From contig NZ_BKAG01000024.1 in the NCBI RefSeq assembly GCF_007992435.1, forward strand, positions 29,481 to 93,480: a stretch of 64,000 bases of DNA, given 5' to 3'. Both the position numbers and the translations under genes were made by a program. Numbering within the stretch: position 1 is the stretch's first letter; every line of letters starts with the position of its first letter. Origin of the DNA: Prosthecobacter gellanilyticus (lineage in GTDB: Bacteria; Verrucomicrobiota; Verrucomicrobiia; Verrucomicrobiales; Verrucomicrobiaceae). Positions 18,067 to 26,948 of the stretch are shown here, in pieces. The notes beneath the pieces are model-generated. The model was not told where the DNA came from. It worked only from the letters and a program-made list of their open reading frames with translations, and did no database searches.

Positions 18067-19551
18067 TCAATGCGCGCTGGCCTTGGCGGCGACTTCCACG
18101 GGTTTCGTGAGCGTGTGCTGCAGAGGTTTCGGGTAGACTCCGAGGACGACGATCACCACGGCAAGAACAGTGGCGCCGACCTTGCTGGCGATGTTCAGTT
18201 TCAGCGGCTCATTGGAGGAACCTTCAGTGCTGTAGATCGCAACGATGGCGCGGAAGTAGTAGTAGAAACCAGCGGCGGCACCGATGGTGGCGCAGACGAG
18301 AGCACCCCAGTAGGCGTGATCGACGAGGCTGAAGAAGACGAAGAGCTTGCCCATGAAGCCTGCGGTCAGAGGCAGACCTGCGAGAGAGGCGAGTGCGAGG
18401 GTAAGAGCCAGCGCGAGAAGTGGTGAGCGTTTGCCGAGACCGCGGAAGTCACGAATGTCTTCGCCCTGGCCATTCACGCGGAGGACGGCAAGCACAAGGA
18501 AGGCGAGAACGGTCATCGGCAGGTAGGTGGCGAGGTAGAAAGCCACGATGCCGCCGCTGGTCATGCCGGTGCGGATGGAGTCGCCACAAGCAAGGGCGAG
18601 AATAAGATAGCCCGCGTGGCTGATGCTGGAGTAACCGAGCAGGCGCTTCACGCTCTGCTGGAAGATGGCAGGAAGGCTGCCGAGAAGGACAGTGAGCGCA
18701 CCAAGGACCAGCAGCAAAGCTTTGACCTCAGGACCAATGATCGAATGCTCACCAATCAGGGCTTCCACGGTGCGAGTCAGGACCACAAAGCCTGCGGCTT
18801 TGGAGCCAACGGAGAGGAAGGTTGTCACCGGGATCGGTGCGCCCTGATACACGTCAGGCACCCAGCTCTGGAACGGAGCCGCAGCGACCTTGAACCCAAG
18901 GCCAGCAAGCAGGAAGGCAGCGCCGAGAAGCGCAGGAACCTTGCTCGTCTCGGGCTTGGCCAGTGCGGCGGAGATGCCTTCGAAGCTGAGGGAACCCGTG
19001 GCACCGTAGATCCAGGCGATGCCAAAGACGAGGATGCCGGTGCTCAAAGCGCCGAGAATGAGATACTTCACACCGGCTTCCAGAGCGAGGTTGCTCTTGC
19101 GGGCGAAGGCCACGAGCACGTAGAAGGAAACGGTAACGAGCTCGAGAGCGACGAAGACGGTGACGAGGTCCGTGGCGGCAGCCATCCACATCATGCCAGC
19201 GCAGACGATCAGCGGCAGGCTGAACAACTCCGAGAGACGACCATCCACCGTGTACTTGCTGAGATACGGAGCGCACTCATGCATGAGCCAAAGGACCAGC
19301 AGCGTGATCACCAGAGACAGGCCTTTGTAGAAAATAGCGAGGCTGTCGAGCTTCATCCAGGGCTGGACGAAAGCGGGCAGGCTGGAGGTCTCATGGCTGG
19401 CGACCGTAAAGAACAGGACGAGAGCCAGAGCAGTGCCACCGATGCTGAGAGCGGCCAGAGTGCGGCGGGAGATGTCAGGAGCGAAGGCCTCGATCATCAG
19501 GAGCACAAGGCCCAGGATGGCGAGGAAGGCTTCGATGGTGAAAACGGACAT
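18067..19551 (-). CDS. nuoN: NADH-quinone oxidoreductase subunit N
   Basis: Antiporter-like membrane subunit of respiratory complex I, part of the proton-pumping arm. It has 494 residues, usual for NuoN, with about 14 hydrophobic helices. The conserved Mrp/ND2 core is visible: VFVALELVTVSFYVLVAF, the lysine-bearing GVKYLILGALSTGILVFG, and FQSWVPDVYQGAP followed by KAAGFVVL. It is the last gene of the nuoHIJKLMN run. The spacing of 15 bases behind nuoM supports one transcript. Confidence 0.97.
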   Translation of the reverse strand: MSVFTIEAFLAILGLVLLMIEAFAPDISRRTLAALSIGGTALALVLFFTVASHETSSLPAFVQPWMKLDSLAIFYKGLSLVITLLVLWLMHECAPYLSKYTVDGRLSELFSLPLIVCAGMMWMAAATDLVTVFVALELVTVSFYVLVAFARKSNLALEAGVKYLILGALSTGILVFGIAWIYGATGSLSFEGISAALAKPETSKVPALLGAAFLLAGLGFKVAAAPFQSWVPDVYQGAPIPVTTFLSVGSKAAGFVVLTRTVEALIGEHSIIGPEVKALLLVLGALTVLLGSLPAIFQQSVKRLLGYSSISHAGYLILALACGDSIRTGMTSGGIVAFYLATYLPMTVLAFLVLAVLRVNGQGEDIRDFRGLGKRSPLLALALTLALASLAGLPLTAGFMGKLFVFFSLVDHAYWGALVCATIGAAAGFYYYFRAIVAIYSTEGSSNEPLKLNIASKVGATVLAVVIVVLGVYPKPLQHTLTKPVEVAAKASAH

Positions 19552-19566
19552 GAGAGGGAGTCAGGT

Positions 19567-21102
19567 TCAGTGAGAGACGGCCTTGGTGGCGCTCTGGACA
19601 GCCGTGGAGGCGGCGTCGGTCAGGGTGGCGAGATCGGTTTTAAACAGGCCCAGCAGGATCCACGGGCAGCAACCTGCGACGAGTAGAACAGCGGCCAGCA
19701 GCACAAACGGCACGCGCTGGCTCCAGCTTGGATCGGTGACGAAGTGACCTGCCATGGCCGTTCCCTGGAAAATGCTGCGGTAAGCGCGCAGCATGTAGAC
19801 GGCGGACATCACCACGCCCCAGAGAGCGCCCACCACAGCCCACTGAAGAGGTCCGAAGCTGGTGCTGCCGAAGTTGGTGAAGCTGCCGAGGAAGATCATG
19901 ACCTCACCCGCGAAGTTCGCGAGACCCGGGAGACCGATGGAAGCAAAGGCCCCGAAGGCAAAGAGGACCGTGAACACCGGAGCGTGGGCTCCAAGACCGC
20001 CGAGCTTGTTCAGCTCCAGAGTGCCGATCTGGTTCCGCATGCGACCCGCAAGGCCGAAGAGAAGAGCGATGCTGATGCCATGCGCGAACATGAGCAGGAC
20101 CGCACCACGAAGCGCTGTTTCCGTGCCTGCGGACAGGCCGAGGAAGATGTAGCCCATGTGCATCACGGAGGAGTTCGCCAGCACATCATCGAGACGCTTC
20201 TGATGAATGGTCACAAAGCCCATGATGAGGATGTTCCCCAGCAGCATGAAGAGCAGCGCGTTCTGCACACAAGGGCAGTAGAAGCCCTCAGGGAGCAGCG
20301 GCAGCACGATGCGGATCAGACCATAGAGACCGAACTTCTTCAGCACACCGCTATGCAGCATGGCGACAGGAGTCGGCGCTGTGGCATAGGCTGGAGCAGC
20401 CCATGAATGCAGTGGGAAAAGGCTGACCAGGGTGCCGAAACCGATCAGAAGAATGAAGGCGATGGTCGACTGCGTGCCTTTCGGCAGAGGAGTCGCGGCA
20501 GCCTGGGCCTTGAGGGCCATGAGGTCAAAGGTGAGCTTGCCACCGCTGCTGAACTCGAGCACCAGCCAGGCAAGACCAGCGAGCAGGATCAAGCTGCCGA
20601 CACCGAGATACACCGTGGTCTTCCAAGCGACGGACTTGCGATACTCGTCATCCCCATGACCATGGTTGGCGATCATGATCAGCGTGGGAATCAGCGCGAG
20701 CTCATGGAAGGCATAGAGGAAGAAGACATCTGTGCTGAGGAAGGCACCGAAAGCACCACCCGCGATCAGATGCGAGGCGATGTGGTAGATGCCTGGCTTG
20801 TCAGGATTGATCTGCCAGACCGCAGCCAAGGCCACCAGTGCCGTGAGCAAAGCGAGAATGATGGCAAGACCATCAGCTCCAACCGCAAAGGAGATGGCCG
20901 GATTGTCCAGAACAATACGGGCGCTTTCATAAGCGAAGCCCGCCTTGCCAGCGGAAGCCGACTTAAAGTTCCAGGCGAGACCGAGAACGAGCAGAAGGTT
21001 CAGGAACGCTGTGCCGACCGACGTAAGACGGGCAGGCGCGCCGAGCCAGATCGCGAGGGCCGCGACCAGTGGCAGAAGAATGACGATTTCGAGAGGACTC
21101 AT
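19567..21102 (-). CDS. nuoM: NADH-quinone oxidoreductase subunit M
   Basis: Proton-translocating antiporter-like subunit of complex I in the cytoplasmic membrane. It has 511 residues with about 14 transmembrane helices. Diagnostic stretches are FYAFHELALIPTLIMI-type helix 5 (FFLYAFHELALIPTLIMIA, with the key Glu), FPLHSWAAPAYATAPTPVAM with SGVLKKFGLYGLIRI, and the lysine-containing central helix. Its start is 17 bases after the nuoL stop. No internal anomaly is seen. Confidence 0.97.
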   Translation of the reverse strand: MSPLEIVILLPLVAALAIWLGAPARLTSVGTAFLNLLLVLGLAWNFKSASAGKAGFAYESARIVLDNPAISFAVGADGLAIILALLTALVALAAVWQINPDKPGIYHIASHLIAGGAFGAFLSTDVFFLYAFHELALIPTLIMIANHGHGDDEYRKSVAWKTTVYLGVGSLILLAGLAWLVLEFSSGGKLTFDLMALKAQAAATPLPKGTQSTIAFILLIGFGTLVSLFPLHSWAAPAYATAPTPVAMLHSGVLKKFGLYGLIRIVLPLLPEGFYCPCVQNALLFMLLGNILIMGFVTIHQKRLDDVLANSSVMHMGYIFLGLSAGTETALRGAVLLMFAHGISIALLFGLAGRMRNQIGTLELNKLGGLGAHAPVFTVLFAFGAFASIGLPGLANFAGEVMIFLGSFTNFGSTSFGPLQWAVVGALWGVVMSAVYMLRAYRSIFQGTAMAGHFVTDPSWSQRVPFVLLAAVLLVAGCCPWILLGLFKTDLATLTDAASTAVQSATKAVSH

Positions 21103-21119
21103 TCGGTGACTTCAGTTCA

Positions 21120-23039
21120 TCAGTGGCCGGCCTGGGGCAGCACAAACACGATCAGGTAGATGACGACGAGCAGACCGGCGCCAAGGAGGAAGGTATAACC
21201 CTGCAGGTGACCGCCAGCGAGAGCACGGGCGGAGTGGCCGAAGCGGCGGGCCACGAAAGCAGGCAGACGAGCAACGATGCCATCCACCAAGATGCGCTCG
21301 ATGCCGGTGATGATCCACGCGAGGCCGTCCTGAAACACCTTCACCAGCACGGTGTAGAGCTCATCGAAGTAAAACTTGTTCGCGAAGAGCTTCGCCAGAG
21401 GATTGGAGGCAAGAGGGTCGGAGTTCTTGCCTTTGTAGATGACGTAGCCTGCGCCGGAACCGATGAGCAGCGCGAGGATAGAAGCGATCTCAACGGTGTG
21501 ATGAGGAGCTGCATGGTGAGGCTTCATAGCCTCCAAGATTCGCGCTGCTCCGTCCCACGGAGACAGGATAGTGAGCAGGGCCAGCAGGGCCAGCGGCAGG
21601 ATCATGATGATGGGCGCTTCCACCGCATGACTGGCGTTCTCACTGCGCGGCTTGCCGAAGAAAGCGACGATGAACATGCGGGTCATGTAGAAAGCGGTCA
21701 GCATGGCTGTGGCGACACCAATCCAGAGGAGCGGCGATCCGCCTTTGACCTCAAAGGCCACGCCCAGGATGGCTTCCTTGCTCCAGAAACCGGAGGTGAT
21801 GTAGGGCACGCCCATGAGTGACGCCGTACCGATGGCGAAGGTGATGAAAACGACCGGCATGTGCTTGGCGAGGCCGCCCATCTTCCAGATGTCCTGCTCA
21901 TGGTGGCAGGCATAGATAACGGCACCGGAACCGAGGAAGAGCATGGCCTTGAAAAAGGCATGCGTGTAGAGGTGGAACATGGCCGGATGACCAGGAGCCG
22001 CGGCATCATGATGCGAGCCACCGGCCTGCAGGGCCACAAGACCGACTGCCATCACCATGTAACCAAGCTGGGAGAGCGTGGAGTAGGCGAGCACACGCTT
22101 GATGTCATTCTGCTGCGTGGCGATGAGCGCTGCCATGAGGGCGGTGAGACCACCGATCCAGGCGATGATATAAGAAGCATCAGGAGAGGCCTCGATGACG
22201 AAGGCGCAACGGACCAGCATGTAGACACCAGCGGCCACCATCGTCGCCGCATGGATGAGAGCGGACACAGGAGTCGGACCTTCCATGGCGTCTGGAAGCC
22301 AGACGTGAAGGGGGAACTGGGCGCTCTTACCCACGGCACCCATGAAGATGCCGAGCGCGGCGAGCATCATAAAGGTTGGATGCAGCTTGGCGGAATCATG
22401 CAGAGGGCCTTCCGCAAAGCTGGCGTGCAATCCCGCGAAGCTGACATCACCATGATTCGCCATGAACAGCATGAGGATGCCGATCATGAAACCGAAGTCA
22501 CCGATGCGGTTGGTGAGGAAAGCCTTCTTCGAAGCCTCAGCAGCGGAGGGCTTCTCAAACCAGTGGCCGATGAGCAGGTAGGAACTCAGACCCACCAGCT
22601 CCCAGAAGATAAACATCATGAAGAGGTTCCCGGAAAGCACGATGCCGGTCATGGAGAACATGAACAGCGAGAGCGAGCCGAAGAAGCGCTCCTTGGACTC
22701 GTCTTCCTTCATGTAACCGACCGAGAAGAGATGCACAAAGAAGCCAATGGAGGTGACGATGAACATCATGCCCCGGCTCTGGTGATCCATGACCGCATCG
22801 ATGGCGATGTGGAACTTGCCCACTTCAATGAAGGGCAGCAGCAGCGGAGCGGCATCCTTGGTGCCGAGCAGCATGAGGCTGATGACAAAACAGATGGCGG
22901 CCGAGAAGATGGAGATGGCCACGCAGGCCCCCTTCAACACGCGATGTGCCAGCAAGATGACCAAGGCGGAGAACAGCGGCAGAAGCAGCAGCAGTGTCGG
23001 CAGGCTGGAAGATGTGATTTCCTGGGGAGGATGAGGCAT
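21120..23039 (-). CDS. nuoL: NADH-quinone oxidoreductase subunit L
   Basis: The distal antiporter-like subunit of complex I, which also contributes the long lateral helix. It has 639 residues, typical length. Visible signatures: FIFWELVGLSSYLLIGHWFE, KSAQFPLHVWLPDAMEGPTPVSALIHAATMV, and KRVLAYSTLSQLGYM. The C-terminal part has a His-rich loop and a final amphipathic/hydrophobic segment, as expected of the lateral arm. It lies between nuoK and nuoM with 17-base gaps on both sides. Confidence 0.97.
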   Translation of the reverse strand: MPHPPQEITSSSLPTLLLLLPLFSALVILLAHRVLKGACVAISIFSAAICFVISLMLLGTKDAAPLLLPFIEVGKFHIAIDAVMDHQSRGMMFIVTSIGFFVHLFSVGYMKEDESKERFFGSLSLFMFSMTGIVLSGNLFMMFIFWELVGLSSYLLIGHWFEKPSAAEASKKAFLTNRIGDFGFMIGILMLFMANHGDVSFAGLHASFAEGPLHDSAKLHPTFMMLAALGIFMGAVGKSAQFPLHVWLPDAMEGPTPVSALIHAATMVAAGVYMLVRCAFVIEASPDASYIIAWIGGLTALMAALIATQQNDIKRVLAYSTLSQLGYMVMAVGLVALQAGGSHHDAAAPGHPAMFHLYTHAFFKAMLFLGSGAVIYACHHEQDIWKMGGLAKHMPVVFITFAIGTASLMGVPYITSGFWSKEAILGVAFEVKGGSPLLWIGVATAMLTAFYMTRMFIVAFFGKPRSENASHAVEAPIIMILPLALLALLTILSPWDGAARILEAMKPHHAAPHHTVEIASILALLIGSGAGYVIYKGKNSDPLASNPLAKLFANKFYFDELYTVLVKVFQDGLAWIITGIERILVDGIVARLPAFVARRFGHSARALAGGHLQGYTFLLGAGLLVVIYLIVFVLPQAGH

Positions 23040-23056
23040 GGGACAGTACGAGAGGG

Positions 23057-23374
23057 TCAGCCTTGAAGTTTGGTCACAGCCTCGACATCGACACTCTGCT
23101 TCGTGCGGAAGAGCGCCACGATGATGGCAAGACCCACAGCCACCTCAGCGGCGGCCACGGTGATGGTGAAGAAGACGAGCGACTGCGCCGTGTAGTCCGG
23201 CAGACCGTCTGTGACACGGAAGCGGGAAAAGGCCACGAGAGCCAGATTGCCAGCGCTGAGCATCATCTCCAGGCACATGTAGATGATGAGGATGTTCCGG
23301 CGTGCGATGACGCCTGCCAGCCCGAGGCTGAAAAGGATGCCGCTGACGACAAGATAATGATTCAGAGTGATCAT
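23057..23374 (-). CDS. nuoK: NADH-quinone oxidoreductase subunit K
   Basis: Small three-helix subunit (105 residues) of the complex I membrane arm. The conserved membrane Glu residues are present in YMCLEMMLSAGNLALVAFS and TITVAAAEVAVGLAIIVALF, which line the proton path. The ATG at 23374 overlaps the nuoJ stop by four bases (ATGA), so the two are translationally coupled. Confidence 0.97.
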   Translation of the reverse strand: MITLNHYLVVSGILFSLGLAGVIARRNILIIYMCLEMMLSAGNLALVAFSRFRVTDGLPDYTAQSLVFFTITVAAAEVAVGLAIIVALFRTKQSVDVEAVTKLQG

Positions 23375-23973
23375 GACTGCGACGACGCCTCCTTGTTGTC
23401 ACGCTTGCTGAGGGCCACCACACCCACGGTGCTCACCAGGAGCAGCAGCCCCACGACCTGCAGGTGGAAGGCATACTTGGAGAAGAGGGTCTCGCCCATG
23501 AGCTTGGCATCTGGCAGTTCGCCCGCCTTGAGATCGCGAGAGATGGTGGGGAGGTTTTCCTTGCCCTTGGCTTCCCACTGGGCGCCAGCCTCTGCCAGTT
23601 TCAAAGCGGCAGTCTCGGTGCTCTTGTCACTGAACGGAAGTTTGCCCGAGATGGTGGCGACCTGGACGGAGAGGATGCCCGCGACCACCACACCTGCGAT
23701 GATGGCGGCCATGTTGGCACGGCCACCGGCTTCCTCAGACTTGATGTCCATGAGCATGATGATGAACAGGAAGAGCACCATCACCGCGCCTGCATACACA
23801 AGCACCTGCAGCACACCGATGAAGTAGGCATCGAGACTCAGGAAGAGCGAGGCAAGGCCGACAAAGCTCACGGCCAGAGAGAGAGCGCTCGTCACCGGGT
23901 TCCGGGCGATGACCACATTCAGCCCGAAGCCGAGCGTGATCAGCACGAAGAGATAAAAGAGAAGAGGAGGCAT
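23371..23973 (-). CDS. nuoJ: NADH-quinone oxidoreductase subunit J
   Basis: Membrane subunit of complex I with 200 residues and five predicted helices. The conserved third helix GVLQVLVYAGAVMVLFLFIIML is clear. Between helices 4 and 5 lies a polar, partly charged loop of about 70 residues (KLPFSDKSTETAALKLAEAG onward), somewhat long for the family and likely periplasmic. It follows nuoI after 6 bases and overlaps nuoK. Confidence 0.96.
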   Translation of the reverse strand: MPPLLFYLFVLITLGFGLNVVIARNPVTSALSLAVSFVGLASLFLSLDAYFIGVLQVLVYAGAVMVLFLFIIMLMDIKSEEAGGRANMAAIIAGVVVAGILSVQVATISGKLPFSDKSTETAALKLAEAGAQWEAKGKENLPTISRDLKAGELPDAKLMGETLFSKYAFHLQVVGLLLLVSTVGVVALSKRDNKEASSQS

Positions 23974-23979
23974 CGGCGA

Positions 23980-24525
23980 CTACTTGAGTTCGTTCCACTT
24001 GTTCACCAGGCCAACACGCTGCCCGCCGATCTCATAGAGACGCTTCTTGTCGTGGACCATTTCTTTGCGGCTGAGGCCGGTGATGGCGTAGTCTTTCCGG
24101 AGGAAGATGGCCTGCTCAGGGCAGACCTCCTCGCACATGCCGCAGTATATGCAGCGGATCATATCGATCTCGAACTCTTTCGGGCGCTTCTCCACCTTGG
24201 CCCAAGGGTCATCGCTGGGGATCTCGCCAGGGGTGATGGTGATGGCCTTCGGCGGGCAGATGAACTCACAGAGCTGGCAGCTCACGCAGCGCTCGCGCTC
24301 ATGCTCGTCCGTGACGAGAGCGGGGGCACCGCGGTAGTAATCCGGGAGCTGGTCGTCCCACTTCTGCTCGGGGTACTCCATGGTGACCTTCGGCTTCTTG
24401 CCGGCGATCTGGAGGAAGGTGCGCAAGGCGTGACTGAGCGTGATCTTCAGCCCCTTGAAGAGGGTGGAGATGAACGCCTTCTCGTGCCAGGCGAGCTTCG
24501 GACGCTGAACTGTGATGATTGCCAT
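23980..24525 (-). CDS. nuoI: NADH-quinone oxidoreductase subunit I (2x[4Fe-4S] ferredoxin-like)
   Basis: Peripheral subunit carrying clusters N6a and N6b, which relay electrons towards NuoB and the quinone site. It has 181 residues with two ferredoxin motifs, CVSCQLCEFICPPKAI and CIYCGMCEEVCPEQAI. The N-terminal amphipathic helix (HEKAFISTLFKGLKITLSH) anchors it to the membrane arm. It sits between nuoH and nuoJ, the canonical order. The C-terminus extends about 40 residues past the second cluster motif. Confidence 0.97.
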   Translation of the reverse strand: MAIITVQRPKLAWHEKAFISTLFKGLKITLSHALRTFLQIAGKKPKVTMEYPEQKWDDQLPDYYRGAPALVTDEHERERCVSCQLCEFICPPKAITITPGEIPSDDPWAKVEKRPKEFEIDMIRCIYCGMCEEVCPEQAIFLRKDYAITGLSRKEMVHDKKRLYEIGGQRVGLVNKWNELK

Positions 24526-24537
24526 TCGAGGAAGAGT

Positions 24538-25737
24538 TTATTTCAGCGGGAACCAGATCATGAGCACTGCGGTGAGCAGGACATTCAGAAGGGCGGCCTC
24601 AAACATGAAGAGCCAGCCGAACTTCATAAGCTGGTCAAAGCGGAAGCGCGGGAGAGACCAGCGGATGAGGATGAAGAACATGATGAAGCACAGCACCTTC
24701 GCGAGGAAAACGCCGATGTGCACCAGGCCCAGCAGCAGCGGTGTGGAACCGGCCACGTGGTGGAACTGGAAACCGGTGAGGCTGGTCAGAACTGGACCGA
24801 AAGGAATGCTCCAGCCACCGAGGAAGAGCGTGACGGCCATGCCGGAGCCAATGATCATGGCGGCATATTCACCCATGAAGAAGAGGGCGAATTTCATGGA
24901 GCTGTACTCGGTGTGGTAACCACCGACGAGCTCGGTTTCACACTCGGCCAAGTCGAAAGGCAGACGGTTCGTTTCGGCAAACATGGCCACCGTGAAGATG
25001 ATGAAGGAGAACATCATCGGGATCCAGAGCACCCAACGGCCCACGCTGAGGCCTTCGCCCCACAGCGGCAGGATGAGCCAGCCATTGAGATCCTGGAAGG
25101 AAGTGATCTTGGAGAGATTCATCTCACCGAAGACCATGAACACCGGGATGATGGACAGGCCGAGGGAGATCTCATAGCTGATCATCTGCGCCGAGGAGCG
25201 CACGCCACCGAGGAAAGGATACTTGGAATTCGAGGACCAACCGGCGAGGACGATTCCATAAACGCCGAGGGAGGCGATGGCGAAGGTGTAAAGCGGGCCG
25301 ACGCTGAGATCAGCGATCACGGCCTTCACCGGCTGCACCACGCCGAAGAGACTGAGATCGAGTTCCGAACCAAAAGGCAGCACCGCACAGGTCAGCAGCG
25401 CAGGCACCACCGTGAGGCAAGGGGCCAGCCAGTAGTAGAAGGTATTCACCGAGCGCGGGGTGAAGTCTTCCTTCAGGATGAACTTCACGCCGTCCGCCGC
25501 TGCCTGGAAGAGGCCGCCGATGCCGAGGATCTGCAGGTCCTTCTTAAAGCCGAAGAGGGTCAGAGGGATGCCGACGCGGTTCGGACCGACGCGGTCCTGA
25601 ATGACGGCGGAGAAACGTCTCTCAAGGTAAACGCAGACCGTGACCAGCGGCAGGATCATCATGAAGGTGAACCCCACGATTTTCACGAGAGCGGTGATCA
25701 GGAAAGCGAGGTCGATGTTGGCGAAGATGGCTGCCAT
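24538..25737 (-). CDS. nuoH: NADH-quinone oxidoreductase subunit H
   Basis: Complex I membrane subunit that forms the quinone chamber with NuoB/D. It has 399 residues, longer than the common 325-350. The family hallmarks YLERRFSAVIQDRVGPNRVG, GWSSNSKYPFLGGVRSSAQMISYE and NRLPFDLAECETELVGGYHTEYS (the acidic loop at the quinone site) are intact. It is the first gene of the seven-gene nuo run. nuoA-G are not in the window, so the complex I genes are split or lie elsewhere. The promoter and a palindromic operator lie directly upstream (25758-25835). Confidence 0.97.
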   Translation of the reverse strand: MAAIFANIDLAFLITALVKIVGFTFMMILPLVTVCVYLERRFSAVIQDRVGPNRVGIPLTLFGFKKDLQILGIGGLFQAAADGVKFILKEDFTPRSVNTFYYWLAPCLTVVPALLTCAVLPFGSELDLSLFGVVQPVKAVIADLSVGPLYTFAIASLGVYGIVLAGWSSNSKYPFLGGVRSSAQMISYEISLGLSIIPVFMVFGEMNLSKITSFQDLNGWLILPLWGEGLSVGRWVLWIPMMFSFIIFTVAMFAETNRLPFDLAECETELVGGYHTEYSSMKFALFFMGEYAAMIIGSGMAVTLFLGGWSIPFGPVLTSLTGFQFHHVAGSTPLLLGLVHIGVFLAKVLCFIMFFILIRWSLPRFRFDQLMKFGWLFMFEAALLNVLLTAVLMIWFPLK

Positions 25738-25757
25738 CAGGAGTGGGGGGCGTGGGC

Positions 25758-25785
25758 ATTATCAGGAGTGCTTAACGAGCGGCAA
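25758..25785 (-). promoter_or_regulatory. Candidate sigma-70-type promoter of nuoH-N
   Basis: On the minus strand TTGCCG (25785-25780) and GATAAT (25763-25758) are separated by 16 bases, with TG just ahead of the -10 box. This would start transcription about 15 bases before the nuoH ATG. It is placed immediately downstream of the palindrome at 25793-25810. Assigned by eye from consensus only. Confidence 0.5.
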
Positions 25786-25792
25786 CCCGAAT

Positions 25793-25810
25793 TTGTGAAA
25801 AATTTCACAA
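25793..25810. promoter_or_regulatory. Perfect Rex-type operator (also fits CRP/FNR-type) upstream of nuoH
   Basis: TTGTGAAAAATTTCACAA matches the Rex consensus TTGTGAA-N4-TTCACAA at every defined position. Rex senses the NADH/NAD+ ratio and in several phyla represses NADH-oxidising systems, so nuo is a logical target. The same bases also satisfy the CRP consensus TGTGA-N6-TCACA, so a CRP/FNR-family regulator cannot be excluded. It abuts the -35 side of the candidate nuoH promoter. Confidence 0.65.
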
Positions 25811-25820
25811 GCTCGGCAAA

Positions 25821-25835
25821 CGTGAAGGTTTCACG
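25821..25835. promoter_or_regulatory. Second, imperfectly spaced copy of the operator half-sites
   Basis: CGTGAA-GGT-TTCACG repeats the GTGAA/TTCAC half-sites of 25793-25810 with a 3-base instead of 4-base spacer. Its centre is about 26 bases from the first site, roughly two and a half helical turns. It could be an auxiliary operator. Confidence 0.4.
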
Positions 25836-25857
25836 GTGGTAAACCTTCTCTAACTCA

Positions 25858-25883
25858 GGGCCTGTTTTCCCGATCTCAGGCCC
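25858..25883 (-). terminator. Hairpin behind the GH25-like gene
   Basis: GGGCCTG (25858-25864) pairs with CAGGCCC (25877-25883) around a 12-base loop. It lies 28-53 bases past the stop of the minus-strand GH25-like gene and before the nuoH promoter. No strong U-run follows, so termination is only presumed. Confidence 0.35.
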
Positions 25884-25910
25884 CATTTCCCCCTCGCCTA
25901 TATAATAGGG

Positions 25911-26801
25911 CTAGCGCAACCGGATTCCGTGCTGCTGCCAGAAGGAAGCCAGGGAAGCCTGGGAACCATGGAAAACATTGCGCTCGGTCGGGCGGTCCAG
26001 GCTGCCAAAGTAGGGTGGGAAACGGTAGGAGCCGTGATTGTAGACCTTCGGGCGGGAGCGACCGCCCTGCCAGTCCACCCCACCATATTGCCACAGGGTC
26101 CAGTCAGACCAGACTTGATACTGCTTCACCAGCCCCGCCGGGTTTCCTGGAGCGGGATAGACGGGGCCTGCACCGCTGTCATGAGCATAAAGGGCCAGCC
26201 AGTAGGGCATGCGGCGCAGTTTGGCCTTCGTAGCAGCATCCGCACGACTGAGGGTCTGTTTCAGCTGGGTGCTGTTTTCCAGATAAGCGACCGGGACCAC
26301 GCCGGTGCGACTTTCCACCCGCTCCATAAACCGCAAAATGGCGGAGAGAGGCAGGTCTCCGTCAAAATCCCCGCAGAGCAAGAGGGATGAAGCATTCCAC
26401 GAACGGCTGCGGGCCAGGGCGAGCGCGCGATTCGCGAGTTGATCCGCCTGCGAGACGGCATCGACATGGCGCTGCACACGGTAGTACACACCCGGCATAA
26501 GCCCGGCACGATCTGCTGAGGCGAGGAAGTTTGCGCACTTGGTATCGAGATTGCCGCCCTTCCCTGCCCTGGCGATGAGGCCGCTCGCGCCGCTATCGCG
26601 AAGCGCGGAGACATCATGCTCTGAGAAACTGCGACCTGAGCGCTGGCGCTCCTTCGGGTCATAGGCGGACACATTGATGATCTGCGGCATGCTGCCGCGA
26701 AGAGCAGGCATCGGCGGAAGGCTGCTCGGAGTGCTGCCCGGCTGCGGTGCAGCGCATTGAGTCAGAAGAAGAAGCAGAGGCAGATAAGAAAGAGATTTCA
26801 T
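25911..26801 (-). CDS. GH25-like (Chalaropsis-type muramidase fold) lipoprotein
   Basis: A 296-residue lipoprotein. The signal peptide ends in the lipobox LTQC (Cys16), followed by a Pro/Ser-rich spacer. From about residue 40 it follows the GH25 barrel pattern: INVSAYDP, GLIARAGKGGNLDTKCANF, AGLMPGVYYRVQR, LLLCGDFDGD, TGVVPVAYLEN, YWLALYAHD and VKQYQVWSDWTLWQYGG. GH25 enzymes cleave the MurNAc-GlcNAc bond of peptidoglycan. The first-strand Asp appears replaced (NVSAYD) and the usual D-x-E pair reads D-F-D, so activity is uncertain. It is a single gene between nuoH and the tRNA-Tyr gene. Confidence 0.7.
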   Translation of the reverse strand: MKSLSYLPLLLLLTQCAAPQPGSTPSSLPPMPALRGSMPQIINVSAYDPKERQRSGRSFSEHDVSALRDSGASGLIARAGKGGNLDTKCANFLASADRAGLMPGVYYRVQRHVDAVSQADQLANRALALARSRSWNASSLLLCGDFDGDLPLSAILRFMERVESRTGVVPVAYLENSTQLKQTLSRADAATKAKLRRMPYWLALYAHDSGAGPVYPAPGNPAGLVKQYQVWSDWTLWQYGGVDWQGGRSRPKVYNHGSYRFPPYFGSLDRPTERNVFHGSQASLASFWQQHGIRLR

Positions 26802-26898
26802 GGTTGAGATGCCATGGGTTTACTCGCGATCACAGGGCCGAGGCAATACTGCTCGAGTGCCCGGATAAAACTTTCGTTTCAAGATGATGAAAAGGCTC

Positions 26899-26926
26899 TT
26901 GCCAAAGTTCGCGACACGCTCATAGT
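26899..26926 (+). promoter_or_regulatory. Possible promoter of tRNA-Tyr
   Basis: TTGCCA (26899-26904) and CATAGT (26921-26926) are 16 bases apart and end 22 bases before the mature tRNA 5' end. The match to consensus is moderate. Confidence 0.35.
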
Positions 26927-26948
26927 CACGGCCCTTCCGCAAGGAAAA

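Noticed and set aside
23464..25842. Antisense open frame of 792 codons across nuoJ, nuoI and nuoH
   Set aside because: It covers three certain complex I genes and two intergenic gaps. The product is a His/Glu-rich shadow with no motif.
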